Source: Chromatiales bacterium
GTDB taxonomy: Bacteria; Pseudomonadota; Gammaproteobacteria; Thiohalomonadales; Thiohalomonadaceae
NCBI GenBank assembly: GCA_029864785.1
Contig: JAOTST010000003.1
Coordinates: 1-13,208, forward strand
Direction: 5' to 3'
DNA length: 13,208 nucleotides
Notes under the pieces: generated by a model
What the model was told of the DNA's origin: nothing
Databases searched by the model: none
Seen by the model: only the letters and a program-made list of their open reading frames with translations
Translations under genes and position numbers: made by a program
In this document: in pieces, positions 1 to 8,827 of the stretch
How the letters are laid out: each line of letters begins with the position of its first letter
How positions within the stretch are numbered: the first letter of the stretch is position 1

Positions 1-1434
1 GACTCCTAAACTGCGGCCAAAATCATCACTCGCAATGACAATTCGTGCCTCAATCATCACCTGACGAACTGGAATATCGAGCTTTTTTACAAGATGCGTA
101 ATCTCATCAAGCTTCTGATTGGTATCTAAAATCATCAGTGTATTAGTTCGCTGATCGACGGTAACCTGCCCTCGAGCGGAAAGCATTGAGGACTTATCCC
201 CCGATTTAAGCAGCTCCGATATATCACTCGCCTTGGCATAGTTAATCTGAAAGAAACGTGTCACCACAGGGGCTAAATCGATAATCTGCTTTTGCGCCTC
301 TAACTCCTGTTTTTCACGTTCCGCAATTTCGGTATTGGGCGCGACTAACATAACATTACCTGTTTGGCGCTTCCCGAGACCACGGGTTCTCAAGATAATA
401 TCAAGTGCCTGATCCCATGGGACATTTTTTAGTCTTAGGGTGATCGCACCATTGACTGTATCGCTGGCAACAATGTTAAGACCGGTAAAATCTGCAATCA
501 ACTGGAGTACGGCTCTAACCTCAATATTTTGAAAATTAAGTGATAGCTTCTCACCAGAATATCCTAGCTTATCTCGCTTAATCTCTTTGGCCTCATCTTT
601 TGTCAGAGGCTTAACTTCAATTTGATAGGTTGTCCCCGTCTGATAAGCCATGTAGTCATACTCTGTCTTACCCAAGGTAATTGATAACCGGGTGCCACGA
701 TTATTACTAAAGGCATCAATTAGGGAGACTGGCGTCGCAAAATCAACCACATCTAATCTTTTTCTAAGTTCTTTCGGAAGTGAAACACCCACAAAATCAA
801 CCACAATTTTTCCATTGCGTTTCTGGATATCCGCAACAGCGGAGTCATCGCTCAACTCTATTGAAATTTTTGCTTCACCACTTTTACCACGGCGAAAATC
901 AATCGATTTAATTTCTGAATCGGTCGACTTTTTTACCCCTGAATTGACCGATGAGTTCGATGGGGTGGATACAATGTTCTCCTGCGTACGTTCCGTATTG
1001 AGCTGGACAAACAGCGTATTATTTTCTGAACGAATAGTGTAAGGAACCATTTTAGAAAGATTAAAGACAACCCGACTTCTGTCCCCTGCCTGCAACAGAC
1101 GTATGGAGTTTGCCACACCTAGGTTAACGGGAATAATTCGCTTTTTAACTGACACCTTGGTTTGAGGAATATCGATAGAGAGGCGGGCAGGATTATCGAT
1201 GGTAAAACTGCCAATATTATCGGGTACAACGCCATCAAGCTCAATTCTGACCTCAATTTGTCCGTTGGCCAGAGCATTTGCATCAATCTGTGTAATTGCT
1301 GAACCTGCAGCCGCGATAGTGCTCCATGACGTTAGCAAAGAGAGCATTGCTACTACAAACAACTCAATAAATTTTCCCACTTTCATGACTCCTGTATGCC
1401 CTTCAAGGCCGTTCTCTATATTTGAGCTAACCAT
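1..1434 (-). CDS. pilQ: Type IV pilus secretin PilQ (N-terminal part, cut by the left edge)
   Basis: PilQ forms the outer-membrane secretin pore through which the type IV pilus passes. I translated the minus strand from the ATG at 1434; it stays open for 478 codons to base 1, so the C-terminal secretin barrel lies outside the window. Residues 17-45 are a signal peptide: a basic start, a hydrophobic stretch VVAMLSLLTSW, then an AAAG cleavage-like end. Two AMIN-type peptidoglycan-binding regions follow (about 45-135 and 155-240). An N0/STN domain begins near residue 297 (LSLNFQNIEVRAVLQLIADF), and an N1 domain near 390 (TRFFQINYAKASDI) ends close to the edge. Start choice is open. The ATG at 1434 has a good upstream AGGTGGGG. 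The in-frame ATG at 1386 has AGGAG only two bases upstream but would give a compact canonical signal peptide. The gene starts 14 bases after pilP and is the fifth gene of the operon. Confidence 0.95.
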   Translation of the reverse strand, partial: MVSSNIENGLEGHTGVMKVGKFIELFVVAMLSLLTSWSTIAAAGSAITQIDANALANGQIEVRIELDGVVPDNIGSFTIDNPARLSIDIPQTKVSVKKRIIPVNLGVANSIRLLQAGDRSRVVFNLSKMVPYTIRSENNTLFVQLNTERTQENIVSTPSNSSVNSGVKKSTDSEIKSIDFRRGKSGEAKISIELSDDSAVADIQKRNGKIVVDFVGVSLPKELRKRLDVVDFATPVSLIDAFSNNRGTRLSITLGKTEYDYMAYQTGTTYQIEVKPLTKDEAKEIKRDKLGYSGEKLSLNFQNIEVRAVLQLIADFTGLNIVASDTVNGAITLRLKNVPWDQALDIILRTRGLGKRQTGNVMLVAPNTEIAEREKQELEAQKQIIDLAPVVTRFFQINYAKASDISELLKSGDKSSMLSARGQVTVDQRTNTLMILDTNQKLDEITHLVKKLDIPVRQVMIEARIVIASDDFGRSLGV

Positions 1435-1448
1435 TTTTGTCCCCACCT

Positions 1449-1994
1449 TTATTCGATTAAGCTCAGTCCAGCCAAGCGCTCTATCCATCCGCCCATACCG
1501 TTTGTAACCAGCTCACTTATCTCTATTCCAGTATCGGTAATTGCCATAATTTTTCCATAATTTTGTCCCATATAATTACCGACCTTAATTTTGTGAATCA
1601 GAGAATCAGGGGAAATAATTATGGCCCAAATCTTTCCCTTTTGCTCTAAACTCCCCACATACCTCAGTGTATCCAGAGGGAAACTTTCAAGACTCTCTTT
1701 ATGACGATTTATATCAGGGGATAATCCATCTCCTGGCTCAACTGTATTGGTAATTAGCTCTTCATGCTGGGTCGGCTCAAATGGGCTACGACTATCCTTA
1801 CCAACAGCATAGATATACGAATCATATGCCTTAAATTCGGGTACAGGTCTTATCCGGCCGGCCTTTTTTTCCTTTTCAGATGCGACATAGCTTGTAAGAT
1901 CATTCATACGCTGATCACTACAACCACTCAATACCAGACAACCCGCGATAGAGAAGATTAACAGATTAAATTTATTTATCATTTTTCCTGGCAT
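1449..1994 (-). CDS. pilP: Type IV pilus inner-membrane lipoprotein PilP
   Basis: PilP is the periplasmic lipoprotein that binds the PilN-PilO dimer and contacts the PilQ secretin, so it bridges the inner and outer membrane parts of the pilus machine. The 181-residue product has a lipoprotein signal peptide ending in the lipobox LSGC, with the lipidated cysteine at residue 25. A low-complexity linker follows (about 26-70, containing SPFEP near 69-73). The C-terminal HQ-type beta domain (about 108-181) includes LRYVGSLEQKGKIWAII. The ATG at 1994 lies 3 bases past the pilO stop. An in-frame ATG at 1982 (MINKFNLL) with AGGA just upstream is an equally good start and gives a shorter, more typical lipoprotein leader. 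Length and place between pilO and pilQ match the family. Confidence 0.95.
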   Translation of the reverse strand: MPGKMINKFNLLIFSIAGCLVLSGCSDQRMNDLTSYVASEKEKKAGRIRPVPEFKAYDSYIYAVGKDSRSPFEPTQHEELITNTVEPGDGLSPDINRHKESLESFPLDTLRYVGSLEQKGKIWAIIISPDSLIHKIKVGNYMGQNYGKIMAITDTGIEISELVTNGMGGWIERLAGLSLIE

Positions 1995-1997
1995 GGA

Positions 1998-2615
1998 CTA
2001 TTTTCTCTTCTTGTTCGCCGCAATTTCATCTTCATCCAGATAACGATATGTCTTCGCAATCGCCGAAAAGGCTATTTTACCGCCCTCTTTCTTATCTTTA
2101 ACAAGATTAATCTCATGAAGTGTGACAATCCGTGGAAGAGCCGCCACCCCACTCACAAATTCGCCAAATTCATGATAGTTTCCATTTATCTTCAATGCGA
2201 TAGGTAGTTCTGCATAAAACTCTTTTGGAATTTCGCTTTTTGGTTCAAATAGCTCAAACTCCAATCCGCTTGCCAAACCTGTTTGAGTCACATCAATCAA
2301 CAGATCAGCAACCTCTGTTCTACTTGGCAATTGGCGTAACATTGAACCAAACGACTCCTCCATTTCCCGCATCTGTTGTTGATACGCTCCCAGATTTACC
2401 GCTCGTTTCTGTCCACTCTCAAATTTTGTTTTTAAATCGGCCTCTTTACTAACCGACTTCTGTAGGCGCTTTTCAACATCACTAATGTCCAGATAATAAC
2501 CCAGCGCCAGTACGCCAATGCAGACAGCCAAAACAACACCTGATCGCGCCAGCTGCGGCCAGCTACCCATATTTTCCGGGTCAAGATTTTGATACTGGGA
2601 AAAATCAATATTCAT
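1998..2615 (-). CDS. pilO: Type IV pilus assembly protein PilO
   Basis: PilO is a bitopic inner-membrane protein that dimerises with PilN and helps transmit motor state across the periplasm. The 205-residue product has a short cytoplasmic N-terminus with LDPENMGSWP. One membrane segment spans about 24-42 (VVLAVCIGVLALGYYL). A coiled-coil stretch rich in E, K and Q follows (about 46-92). A ferredoxin-like periplasmic domain covers about 95-190, and the C-terminal tail is lysine-rich. The start ATG at 2615 directly follows the pilN stop codon (TAGATG), so translation is probably coupled to pilN. Length and gene order are typical of gammaproteobacterial PilO. Confidence 0.95.
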   Translation of the reverse strand: MNIDFSQYQNLDPENMGSWPQLARSGVVLAVCIGVLALGYYLDISDVEKRLQKSVSKEADLKTKFESGQKRAVNLGAYQQQMREMEESFGSMLRQLPSRTEVADLLIDVTQTGLASGLEFELFEPKSEIPKEFYAELPIALKINGNYHEFGEFVSGVAALPRIVTLHEINLVKDKKEGGKIAFSAIAKTYRYLDEDEIAANKKRK

Positions 2616-3178
2616 CTATTTTTTACTCCCATCTTGACTCTGTCTCGCCTGTTTGACCAAAAGAGTAAATTCCCTAGAGCGATCAATCCCCTTTGTTTCT
2701 GCCTTAATGACCAGCAAATTAGGTTCATCAAACCAAATTGATTGATCAAGGGCACGCATAAATGCCGAGACACGCGCGTTTGATTGGGCAACGCCCTTAA
2801 TGGTTAACAACCGAGAATTTTGGGCCAGTGATTGCAAATAAAGTCCATCAGGAACTAAATGTACCAGCTCGTCAAAGAGATGGACAACTTCAGGACGATT
2901 ACTCTGTAATTGTTCAATGATCTCCATGCGAGAGAGAAGCTTCTGCTTCTTCTTCTCGAGATCTTTAATCTCTGCTATCTTACTTTCAACGAGCATAATC
3001 TCCTTCTGTAAGAGTCCATTACGGCGATTCTGATAATCGATCTCTGACTGAATTTGTAGATGGACTGCAGCAACGATGACTAGCATCAATCCCGCAGCGA
3101 GTCCAATCAACGTATAGAAGTCTTTATTTCGCTGATTCCTTAGTTCTTCGCGCCATGGAAGTAGGTTAATACGAGCCA

Positions 3179-3179
<1 letters not shown>
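2616..3179 (-). CDS. pilN: Type IV pilus assembly protein PilN
   Basis: PilN is a bitopic inner-membrane partner of PilO whose cytoplasmic N-terminus docks into PilM. I start it at the ATG at 3179, giving 187 residues that open with MARINLLPWREE. This contains the conserved INLLPWRE-type PilM-binding motif at the very N-terminus, as the family requires. A longer reading from 3209 would add ten residues encoded inside pilM and is not favoured. GAGGAG lies 9 bases upstream of the chosen ATG. One membrane segment (about 24-42, LIGLAAGLMLVIVAAVHL) is followed by a coiled coil (about 48-90) and a small periplasmic domain. The start ATG overlaps the pilM stop by one base (TAATG), a classic translational coupling arrangement. 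Confidence 0.95.
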
Positions 3180-4267
<1,088 letters not shown>

Positions 4268-4288
4268 CTAATGTTACGGGAAATACTT

Positions 4289-4330
4289 ATTTAACAACAT
4301 TAAATACCAGTGTCAACTGCAGTGTCAACT
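4289..4330 (-). promoter_or_regulatory. Candidate sigma70 promoter for pilMNOPQ with tandem -35 hexamers
   Basis: The spacer upstream of pilM contains an 11-12 base direct repeat (CAGTGTCAACTG, 4308-4319, and CAGTGTCAACT, 4320-4330). Each copy carries a perfect TTGACA on the minus strand, at 4328-4323 and 4316-4311. The distal hexamer is 18 bases from TTTAAT (4304-4299, 5 of 6 to consensus). The proximal one is 16 bases from TTAAAT (4294-4289, 4 of 6). Either would give a short leader to the pilM ATG. The repeat could also be a binding site for a regulator. The hexamers are seen; promoter activity is inferred. Confidence 0.55.
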
Positions 4331-4372
4331 ATTTCAGTCCATCTACGGATGGTCGTATCTATAAAAACACCT

Positions 4373-4378
4373 TATACT
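4373..4378 (+). promoter_or_regulatory. Possible -10 element for the PBP1a gene
   Basis: TATACT at 4373-4378 matches the -10 consensus in 5 of 6 positions. No convincing -35 is visible at 16-18 bases upstream. A transcript starting about 4385 would leave a leader of roughly 29 bases before the ATG at 4414, which is another reason to prefer that ATG over the TTG at 4390. Confidence 0.3.
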
Positions 4379-4413
4379 CAACAGCTCTTTTGAGTTGTGA
4401 ACCGCACCACATA

Positions 4414-6897
4414 ATGCCCCAAACCTACCGTTCCCACCGTTTTTTACGCCGTTCAGCGTATGCCTTCGCCATATTAATGACCATGGGACTACTAACCATC
4501 GGCGGGGGCTACCTCTATCTTGAGCCTCAGCTCCCCTCTATTGACCGTCTTAAAGATATCCAGCTTCAAGAACCGATGCGAATATACGCTAAAGACGGCG
4601 AGCTTATCTCTGAGTTTGGTGAAATGAAGCGAATTCCTCTCAAATATGAGCAATTTCCTCCAAATTTGGTTAATGCAGTCATTGCTGCCGAAGATGACCG
4701 GTTTTTTAAGCATATGGGTGTCGATTTTCAAGGGCTTCTACGAGCCGCCTACCTATTTGCCCGTACCGGAGAGAAACGACAGGGTGCTAGCACCATCACA
4801 ATGCAAGTTGCGCGCAATTTTTTTCTCTCCCGTAAAAAAACATTTTTACGTAAATTTAATGAGATTCTTCTCTCCTTCAAGATTGAGCGAGAACTCTCCA
4901 AAGAGGATATTCTTGAGCTCTATCTAAACAAAATTTACTTGGGAAAACGCGCATACGGTATGGAGGCCGCCGCTAACGTCTACTACGGCAAATCACTACA
5001 ACAACTCAATCTATCCCAGTTTGCTATGCTCGCAGGCCTGCCAAAGGCGCCCTCTCGCTACAATCCCATCATCAACCCTAAACGAGCCCTCATACGTCGA
5101 AACTATGTCCTTCGTCGTATGAGAGAGTTAGAGATGATTGACCAGTCAAATTATCAAGAGAGCTCCCAACAACTGGTGAGCGCACAGTTACACTCTTCCA
5201 ATAGTGAGCTGGAAGCGCCTTATGTTGCGGAAATGGTGCGCGCGAATCTAATTAAACGTTATGGTAACAAGATCTATCAATCAGGCTACCGCATCTATAC
5301 TACGATTGACGCAAAACTACAGCGTGCCGCGAACCAATCTCTAAAAAAGAGTGTATTCAGCTATGACATGCGTCACGGCTATCGGGGCGTGGTCACACAC
5401 ACACCCATTGATGAAAATACCACCGTTCAATCAGGCACCCAGTTTCTCAAAAAATATCCTGACATCGGCGAATTAATAGCCGCACTAGTCGTCTATATTG
5501 ATGATAAAACAGCAAAAATACTCCTCCGCGATGGTTCCATTGAGAAGCTTTTGTGGCCGGCGATGTCATGGGCAAAGCCTTTTATCGATGATAACCGTCA
5601 AGGCCCCCCGCCTAAATCAGCTGCAGATATTTTTCAGACGGGCGATGTTATCTACCTGCAGAGATCAGAAAAGGGATATCTATTGCGCCAAATTCCCGAT
5701 GTCTCCGGAGCACTGGTCTCACTCAACCCCAAAGATGGCGCACTACTCTCTCTGGTAGGTGGCTTCGATTTCTATAAAAGTAAATTTAACCGTGCCACAC
5801 AGGCGCAGAGGCAACCGGGCTCTAACCTAAAGCCATTTATCTATTCTGCTGCATTAGACAATGGCTTTACAACCGCATCGATCGTTAATGATGCTCCCGT
5901 TGTATTTGAAGATGCCAATTTAGAGAGTGAGTGGCGTCCAGAGAATTATAGCGGCCGTACCTTTGGCCCCACTCGTCTGCGAGAAGGCCTCGTTCGTTCA
6001 CGTAATCTAATATCGATTAGGATATTGCGGGCAATGGGGGTAAAAAATGCTATCAACCACCTGGAAAAGTTCGGTTTTAATCCATCACAGCTCCCGCATG
6101 ACCTCTCACTGGCCCTTGGTAGTGTATCCCTTACTCCCTATCAACTCATTCATGGATATGCCGTGCTTGCTAACGGCGGCTTTCTTATTGAGCCTCACTT
6201 TATTCAGCGCATTGAAGATAGCAGCGGCCATGTCATCATGGATGAAAACTCCCCAGTCGCTTGTAATGATACATGCAAGGAAAAACTTTTAACTGAAATA
6301 GGCGCTTCTGATGCAACTGCATTAAATCCCCCCCCCTCAGTTCTTAATGGCGATAGTGTCGAACCGATCACCCCAAGTAGCCTTCCAAATTTTGCACCAC
6401 GTGTCGTCTCAGCACAAAATATCTACCTTACCCGATCAATGATGCAGGATGTGATTAAACGAGGCACTGGGCGGCGTGCACGCGCTCTGGGTAGAAGTGA
6501 TCTTGCCGGCAAGACGGGGACAACCAACGACCAGCGCGACGCATGGTTTTCTGGATTTAACTCAGATGTTGTAACAACTGCCTGGGTGGGTTTTGATGCA
6601 CCCCGCTCGTTAGGTAATAGGGAGACTGGCGGCTACTCTGCCCTGCCGATGTGGATCGACTATATGAAAGTAGCCCTTGCTGACTCCCCTAATAAGCCCA
6701 TAACCGTTCCTCCCGGTATTGTCACCGTACGCATCAACTCAGAGACCGGGAAATATACCGAGGCAAATGATCCAAAGGCTATATTTGAAAGCTTTCGTGT
6801 AGAAAATGCACCTCAACCAGAAGTTGAGTCAGCTATTGTGGAGAGGCCAACAACACCTCAAAACGGTACTGAACCTGAGGCCGAAGAACTTTTCTAA
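4414..6897 (+). CDS. mrcA: Class A penicillin-binding protein 1a (bifunctional transglycosylase/transpeptidase)
   Basis: This enzyme polymerises lipid II into glycan strands and cross-links the peptides on the outer face of the inner membrane. From the ATG at 4414 it has 827 residues, usual for PBP1a. It has a basic cytoplasmic N-terminus and one membrane segment (about 16-36). The GT51 domain follows, with catalytic Glu93 in AAEDDRFF, then QGASTITMQVARN and ELYLNKIYLG. An OB-like insert region separates it from the transpeptidase. Transpeptidase motifs are SNLK (catalytic Ser470, Lys473), SRN (529-531) and KTG (700-702). A linker between SRN and KTG has a close cysteine pair (C617, C621) and a C9 run in the DNA. 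The TTG at 4390 would add eight residues but lacks a ribosome site; the ATG at 4414 also has only a poor one. The gene is also called ponA in pseudomonads, where it likewise lies divergent from pilM. Confidence 0.97.
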   Translation: MPQTYRSHRFLRRSAYAFAILMTMGLLTIGGGYLYLEPQLPSIDRLKDIQLQEPMRIYAKDGELISEFGEMKRIPLKYEQFPPNLVNAVIAAEDDRFFKHMGVDFQGLLRAAYLFARTGEKRQGASTITMQVARNFFLSRKKTFLRKFNEILLSFKIERELSKEDILELYLNKIYLGKRAYGMEAAANVYYGKSLQQLNLSQFAMLAGLPKAPSRYNPIINPKRALIRRNYVLRRMRELEMIDQSNYQESSQQLVSAQLHSSNSELEAPYVAEMVRANLIKRYGNKIYQSGYRIYTTIDAKLQRAANQSLKKSVFSYDMRHGYRGVVTHTPIDENTTVQSGTQFLKKYPDIGELIAALVVYIDDKTAKILLRDGSIEKLLWPAMSWAKPFIDDNRQGPPPKSAADIFQTGDVIYLQRSEKGYLLRQIPDVSGALVSLNPKDGALLSLVGGFDFYKSKFNRATQAQRQPGSNLKPFIYSAALDNGFTTASIVNDAPVVFEDANLESEWRPENYSGRTFGPTRLREGLVRSRNLISIRILRAMGVKNAINHLEKFGFNPSQLPHDLSLALGSVSLTPYQLIHGYAVLANGGFLIEPHFIQRIEDSSGHVIMDENSPVACNDTCKEKLLTEIGASDATALNPPPSVLNGDSVEPITPSSLPNFAPRVVSAQNIYLTRSMMQDVIKRGTGRRARALGRSDLAGKTGTTNDQRDAWFSGFNSDVVTTAWVGFDAPRSLGNRETGGYSALPMWIDYMKVALADSPNKPITVPPGIVTVRINSETGKYTEANDPKAIFESFRVENAPQPEVESAIVERPTTPQNGTEPEAEELF

Positions 6898-6930
6898 AAC
6901 AGTCTCAATGTTTGCCTACCATCAGGCAAT

Positions 6931-6959
6931 AAAAAAGCCCCTTCTAAAGGGGCTTTTTT
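6931..6959. terminator. Bidirectional intrinsic terminator between the PBP1a gene and rpmE
   Basis: A perfect inverted repeat lies 33 bases past the PBP1a stop: GCCCCTT (6937-6943), a three-base loop CTA, then AAGGGGC (6947-6953). It is flanked by A6 (6931-6936) and T6 (6954-6959). The symmetrical A and T runs let it terminate both the plus-strand PBP1a transcript and the minus-strand rpmE transcript. A second small inverted repeat (TTGCCT 6912-6917, AGGCAA 6924-6929) sits just upstream without a T-run of its own. Confidence 0.92.
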
Positions 6960-6994
6960 ATGTACAGAATGTACGAAGTAGCTAAAACAACCGA

Positions 6995-7201
6995 TTACTT
7001 CTTCATACCGTACTTCTGACGGAACTTATCGACACGACCAGCAGTATCCAGCATCTTCTGCTTACCGGTATAGAACGGGTGACAGAGCGCACAGACATCA
7101 AGACTAAGATCTTTGCCCGCAGTCGAACGAGTCTTAAAACTCTCGCCACAGCTACAGGTCACATTGACCTCTTCATACGTTGGATGGATGTCTGCCTTCA
7201 T
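6995..7201 (-). CDS. rpmE: 50S ribosomal protein bL31 (zinc-binding C+ form)
   Basis: bL31 sits at the large subunit's central protuberance and helps bridge to the small subunit. The 68-residue product begins [14 protein letters not shown] and has two cysteine pairs, C16/C18 in TCSCG and C37/C40 in CALC. These mark the zinc-binding C+ paralogue used when zinc is plentiful, as opposed to the cysteine-free C- form. Length and the HPFYTGKQK signature fit the family. The start ATG has CGGAG eight bases upstream. The gene lies 122 bases downstream of rho on the same strand but has its own promoter and a structured leader. It ends at the shared bidirectional terminator. Confidence 0.97.
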   Translation of the reverse strand: MKADIHPTYEEVNVTCSCGESFKTRSTAGKDLSLDVCALCHPFYTGKQKMLDTAGRVDKFRQKYGMKK

Positions 7202-7271
7202 TGTTAAAACTCCGATATATATTACGTCGCCACGACACCCCTTGGGCGCGCACCACGATTAAGAAAGGGGG
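7202..7271 (-). promoter_or_regulatory. Candidate bL31 leader RNA upstream of rpmE
   Basis: The roughly 67-base leader predicted from the promoter at 7275-7303 can fold. AAGGGG (7265-7270) pairs with CCCCTT (7238-7243) around a G/C-rich interior. A compact hairpin GTCG-CCA-CGAC (7226-7236) follows before the Shine-Dalgarno. Ribosomal-protein leaders that give feedback control of L31 have been proposed in Gammaproteobacteria. I did not match this sequence to a covariance model, so assignment to that class is inference from position and pairing. Confidence 0.4.
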
Positions 7272-7274
7272 CGG

Positions 7275-7303
7275 ATTGTACGGAAAAAAATCCTGCTAAT
7301 CAA
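7275..7303 (-). promoter_or_regulatory. Sigma70 promoter of rpmE
   Basis: On the minus strand TTGATT (7303-7298) is separated by exactly 17 bases from TACAAT (7280-7275). That is a good -35/-10 pair (4 of 6 and 5 of 6 to consensus). It lies between the rho stop codon and rpmE, so rpmE can be transcribed independently of rho. No intrinsic terminator is visible between rho and this promoter, so read-through from rho is also possible. Confidence 0.65.
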
Positions 7304-7323
7304 TAGATTCTTAATTAAATAGC

Positions 7324-8583
7324 TTACTGCCGCTTCATCGAATCAAAAAACTCTGCATTACTCTTGCTCTGGCGCATCTTGTCATGCAGGAACTCCATCG
7401 CTGCGATCTCATCCATCGGATGGAGCAATTTACGCAAAATCCATATTTTCTGAAGCTCATCAGGTTTGGTCATCAACTCCTCGCGACGAGTACCCGAACG
7501 GTTGATGTTGATGGCGGGATAGATCCGCTTCTCTGCAATACGACGGTCCAGATGCAGCTCCATGTTGCCCGTACCCTTGAACTCTTCGTAGATCACCTCA
7601 TCCATACGAGAACCGGTATCGATCAGGGCCGTCGCAATAATGGTCAGAGAACCACCCTCTTCACAATTTCTTGCCGCACCAAAGAAGCGCTTAGGTCGTT
7701 GCAGTGCATTGGCATCAACACCACCGGTGAGTACCTTGCCCGATGATGGCAGAACCGTGTTATAGGCACGTGCCAGGCGGGTGATCGAATCCATCAGAAT
7801 AACTACATCACGCTTGTGCTCTACTAGACGTTTGGCCTTCTCAATCACCATCTCGGCCACCTGTACGTGACGACTAGCCGGTTCGTCAAAGGTACTAGAG
7901 ACCACCTCACCGCGCACCGAACGCGCCATCTCGGTCACCTCTTCCGGACGTTCGTCAATGAGCAGAACGATCAGGTCAATATCAGGATTATTGGCAGCAA
8001 TCGAGTGTGCAATATTCTGCATAATCATCGTCTTACCCGCTTTGGGAGGAGAGACAATGAGACCACGCTGTCCCATACCGATAGGTGAGACCAGATCGAT
8101 AATACGCGCAGTAATATCTTCGGTACTACCGTTACCCGACTCAAGGTTAATGTGGTCAACCGGGTGTACGGCAGTAAGGTTCTCAAAACGAACCTTACGT
8201 TTGGTATTCTCAGGTGTTTCATAATTGATCTGATCAATCTTGATCAGAGCAAAATAACGCTCATTATCCTTCGGCGCACGAATCTTTCCAGAGATCGTAT
8301 CTCCGGTACGTAGATGGAAGCGACGAATCTGACTGGGTGAGATATAGACATCATCCGGACCTGCTAGATAGGAGCTACCTGGTGAGCGCAGGAAGCCAAA
8401 ACCATCCTGAAGAATTTCCAGAACACCCCCACCAAAGAGCTCATCTCCCTTCTTGGCGGCCGCCTTGAGAATATTAAAAACAACCTGTTCACGCTTCGCT
8501 CGATTAATATTATCGAGGCCCATCTCTGTGGCGATGCCGTAAAGTTCAGTGGTGCTTTTTAATTTAAGTTCTGACACATTCAT
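7324..8583 (-). CDS. rho: Transcription termination factor Rho
   Basis: Rho is a hexameric RNA-dependent ATPase/translocase that releases RNA polymerase from untranslated C-rich transcripts. From the ATG at 8583 the product is 419 residues, the same length as the E. coli protein. The N-terminal helical domain starts [10 protein letters not shown]. The cold-shock RNA-binding fold has RNP1-like GFGFLR (61-66). Walker A is SPPKAGKT (178-185), Walker B VILMDS (261-266), the Q-loop [14 protein letters not shown] (281-294) and the R-loop [11 protein letters not shown] (337-347). An upstream TTG at 8634 would add 17 residues unlike the family and is rejected. The chosen ATG has no clear Shine-Dalgarno sequence, so translation may be modest or structure-controlled. 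The gene follows trxA across a 244-base leader that looks regulatory. Confidence 0.97.
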   Translation of the reverse strand: MNVSELKLKSTTELYGIATEMGLDNINRAKREQVVFNILKAAAKKGDELFGGGVLEILQDGFGFLRSPGSSYLAGPDDVYISPSQIRRFHLRTGDTISGKIRAPKDNERYFALIKIDQINYETPENTKRKVRFENLTAVHPVDHINLESGNGSTEDITARIIDLVSPIGMGQRGLIVSPPKAGKTMIMQNIAHSIAANNPDIDLIVLLIDERPEEVTEMARSVRGEVVSSTFDEPASRHVQVAEMVIEKAKRLVEHKRDVVILMDSITRLARAYNTVLPSSGKVLTGGVDANALQRPKRFFGAARNCEEGGSLTIIATALIDTGSRMDEVIYEEFKGTGNMELHLDRRIAEKRIYPAININRSGTRREELMTKPDELQKIWILRKLLHPMDEIAAMEFLHDKMRQSKSNAEFFDSMKRQ

Positions 8584-8667
8584 GATGTTTATTGGAATAC
8601 TCTTGTTGAGATTTTGATTGAATATCGGCCACAAGAAGTGATCACTAAAAATACCGAGAGGGGTATC

Positions 8668-8673
8668 GTTATA
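8668..8673 (-). promoter_or_regulatory. Weak candidate -10 element for rho
   Basis: TATAAC on the minus strand (8673-8668) matches -10 consensus in 5 of 6. At 17 bases upstream is ACGCCA, only 3 of 6 to the -35 consensus. It would give a leader of about 78 bases. If this were the only promoter, the C-rich segment further upstream would belong to trxA read-through RNA instead of the rho leader. Confidence 0.2.
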
Positions 8674-8680
8674 TTGTCAC

Positions 8681-8754
8681 GGGACGAAGATGGCGTTTTA
8701 GAGGGGGGTAAATTATTTAGGTGTTATTAATAAGGTTATTTTTTGAGAGGTTAG
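8681..8754 (-). promoter_or_regulatory. C-rich, G-poor rut-like segment in the trxA-rho spacer
   Basis: Read on the minus strand these 74 bases contain 25 C and only 2 G, the composition typical of Rho utilisation sites, and no ATG-initiated reading frame. E. coli rho is autoregulated by Rho-dependent attenuation in its leader. The segment's position directly ahead of rho makes the same feedback likely here. Composition is seen directly; function is inferred. Confidence 0.5.
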
Positions 8755-8780
8755 CAGCTCTCTTGTAAAAAATCTAGTTT

Positions 8781-8820
8781 GTTCACCTGCAGCCTACTGT
8801 TAAGGGGGTTACAGGTGAAC
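8781..8820. repeat. Long inverted repeat between trxA and rho
   Basis: GTTCACCTG (8781-8789) is perfectly repeated in inverted form as CAGGTGAAC (8812-8820). After one mismatch the stem extends with AGCC (8791-8794) against GGTT (8807-8810). On the minus strand the hairpin begins 7 bases after the trxA stop codon. A T6 run (8772-8767) follows after an 8-base gap, so it is not a textbook intrinsic terminator. It may protect or end the trxA mRNA 3' end, or act as an operator. Confidence 0.6.
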
Positions 8821-8827
8821 TCAAAAA

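Noticed and set aside
692..1042. 116-codon plus-strand open frame
   Set aside because: It lies antisense to pilQ, whose translation is continuous and recognisable throughout; no family features.
8025..8237. Several short frames on both strands within rho (7384-8237)
   Set aside because: All overlap the Rho ATPase domain coding sequence and show no protein-like composition or start signals.
8583..8634. N-terminal extension of Rho from a TTG at 8634
   Set aside because: The extra 17 residues do not resemble Rho, and the ATG at 8583 gives exactly 419 residues as in E. coli.
8651..8666. Small hairpin ATACC/GGTAT followed by a short T-run in the rho leader
   Set aside because: Only five base pairs, A/T-weak, with four to five T; too weak to call an attenuator terminator.
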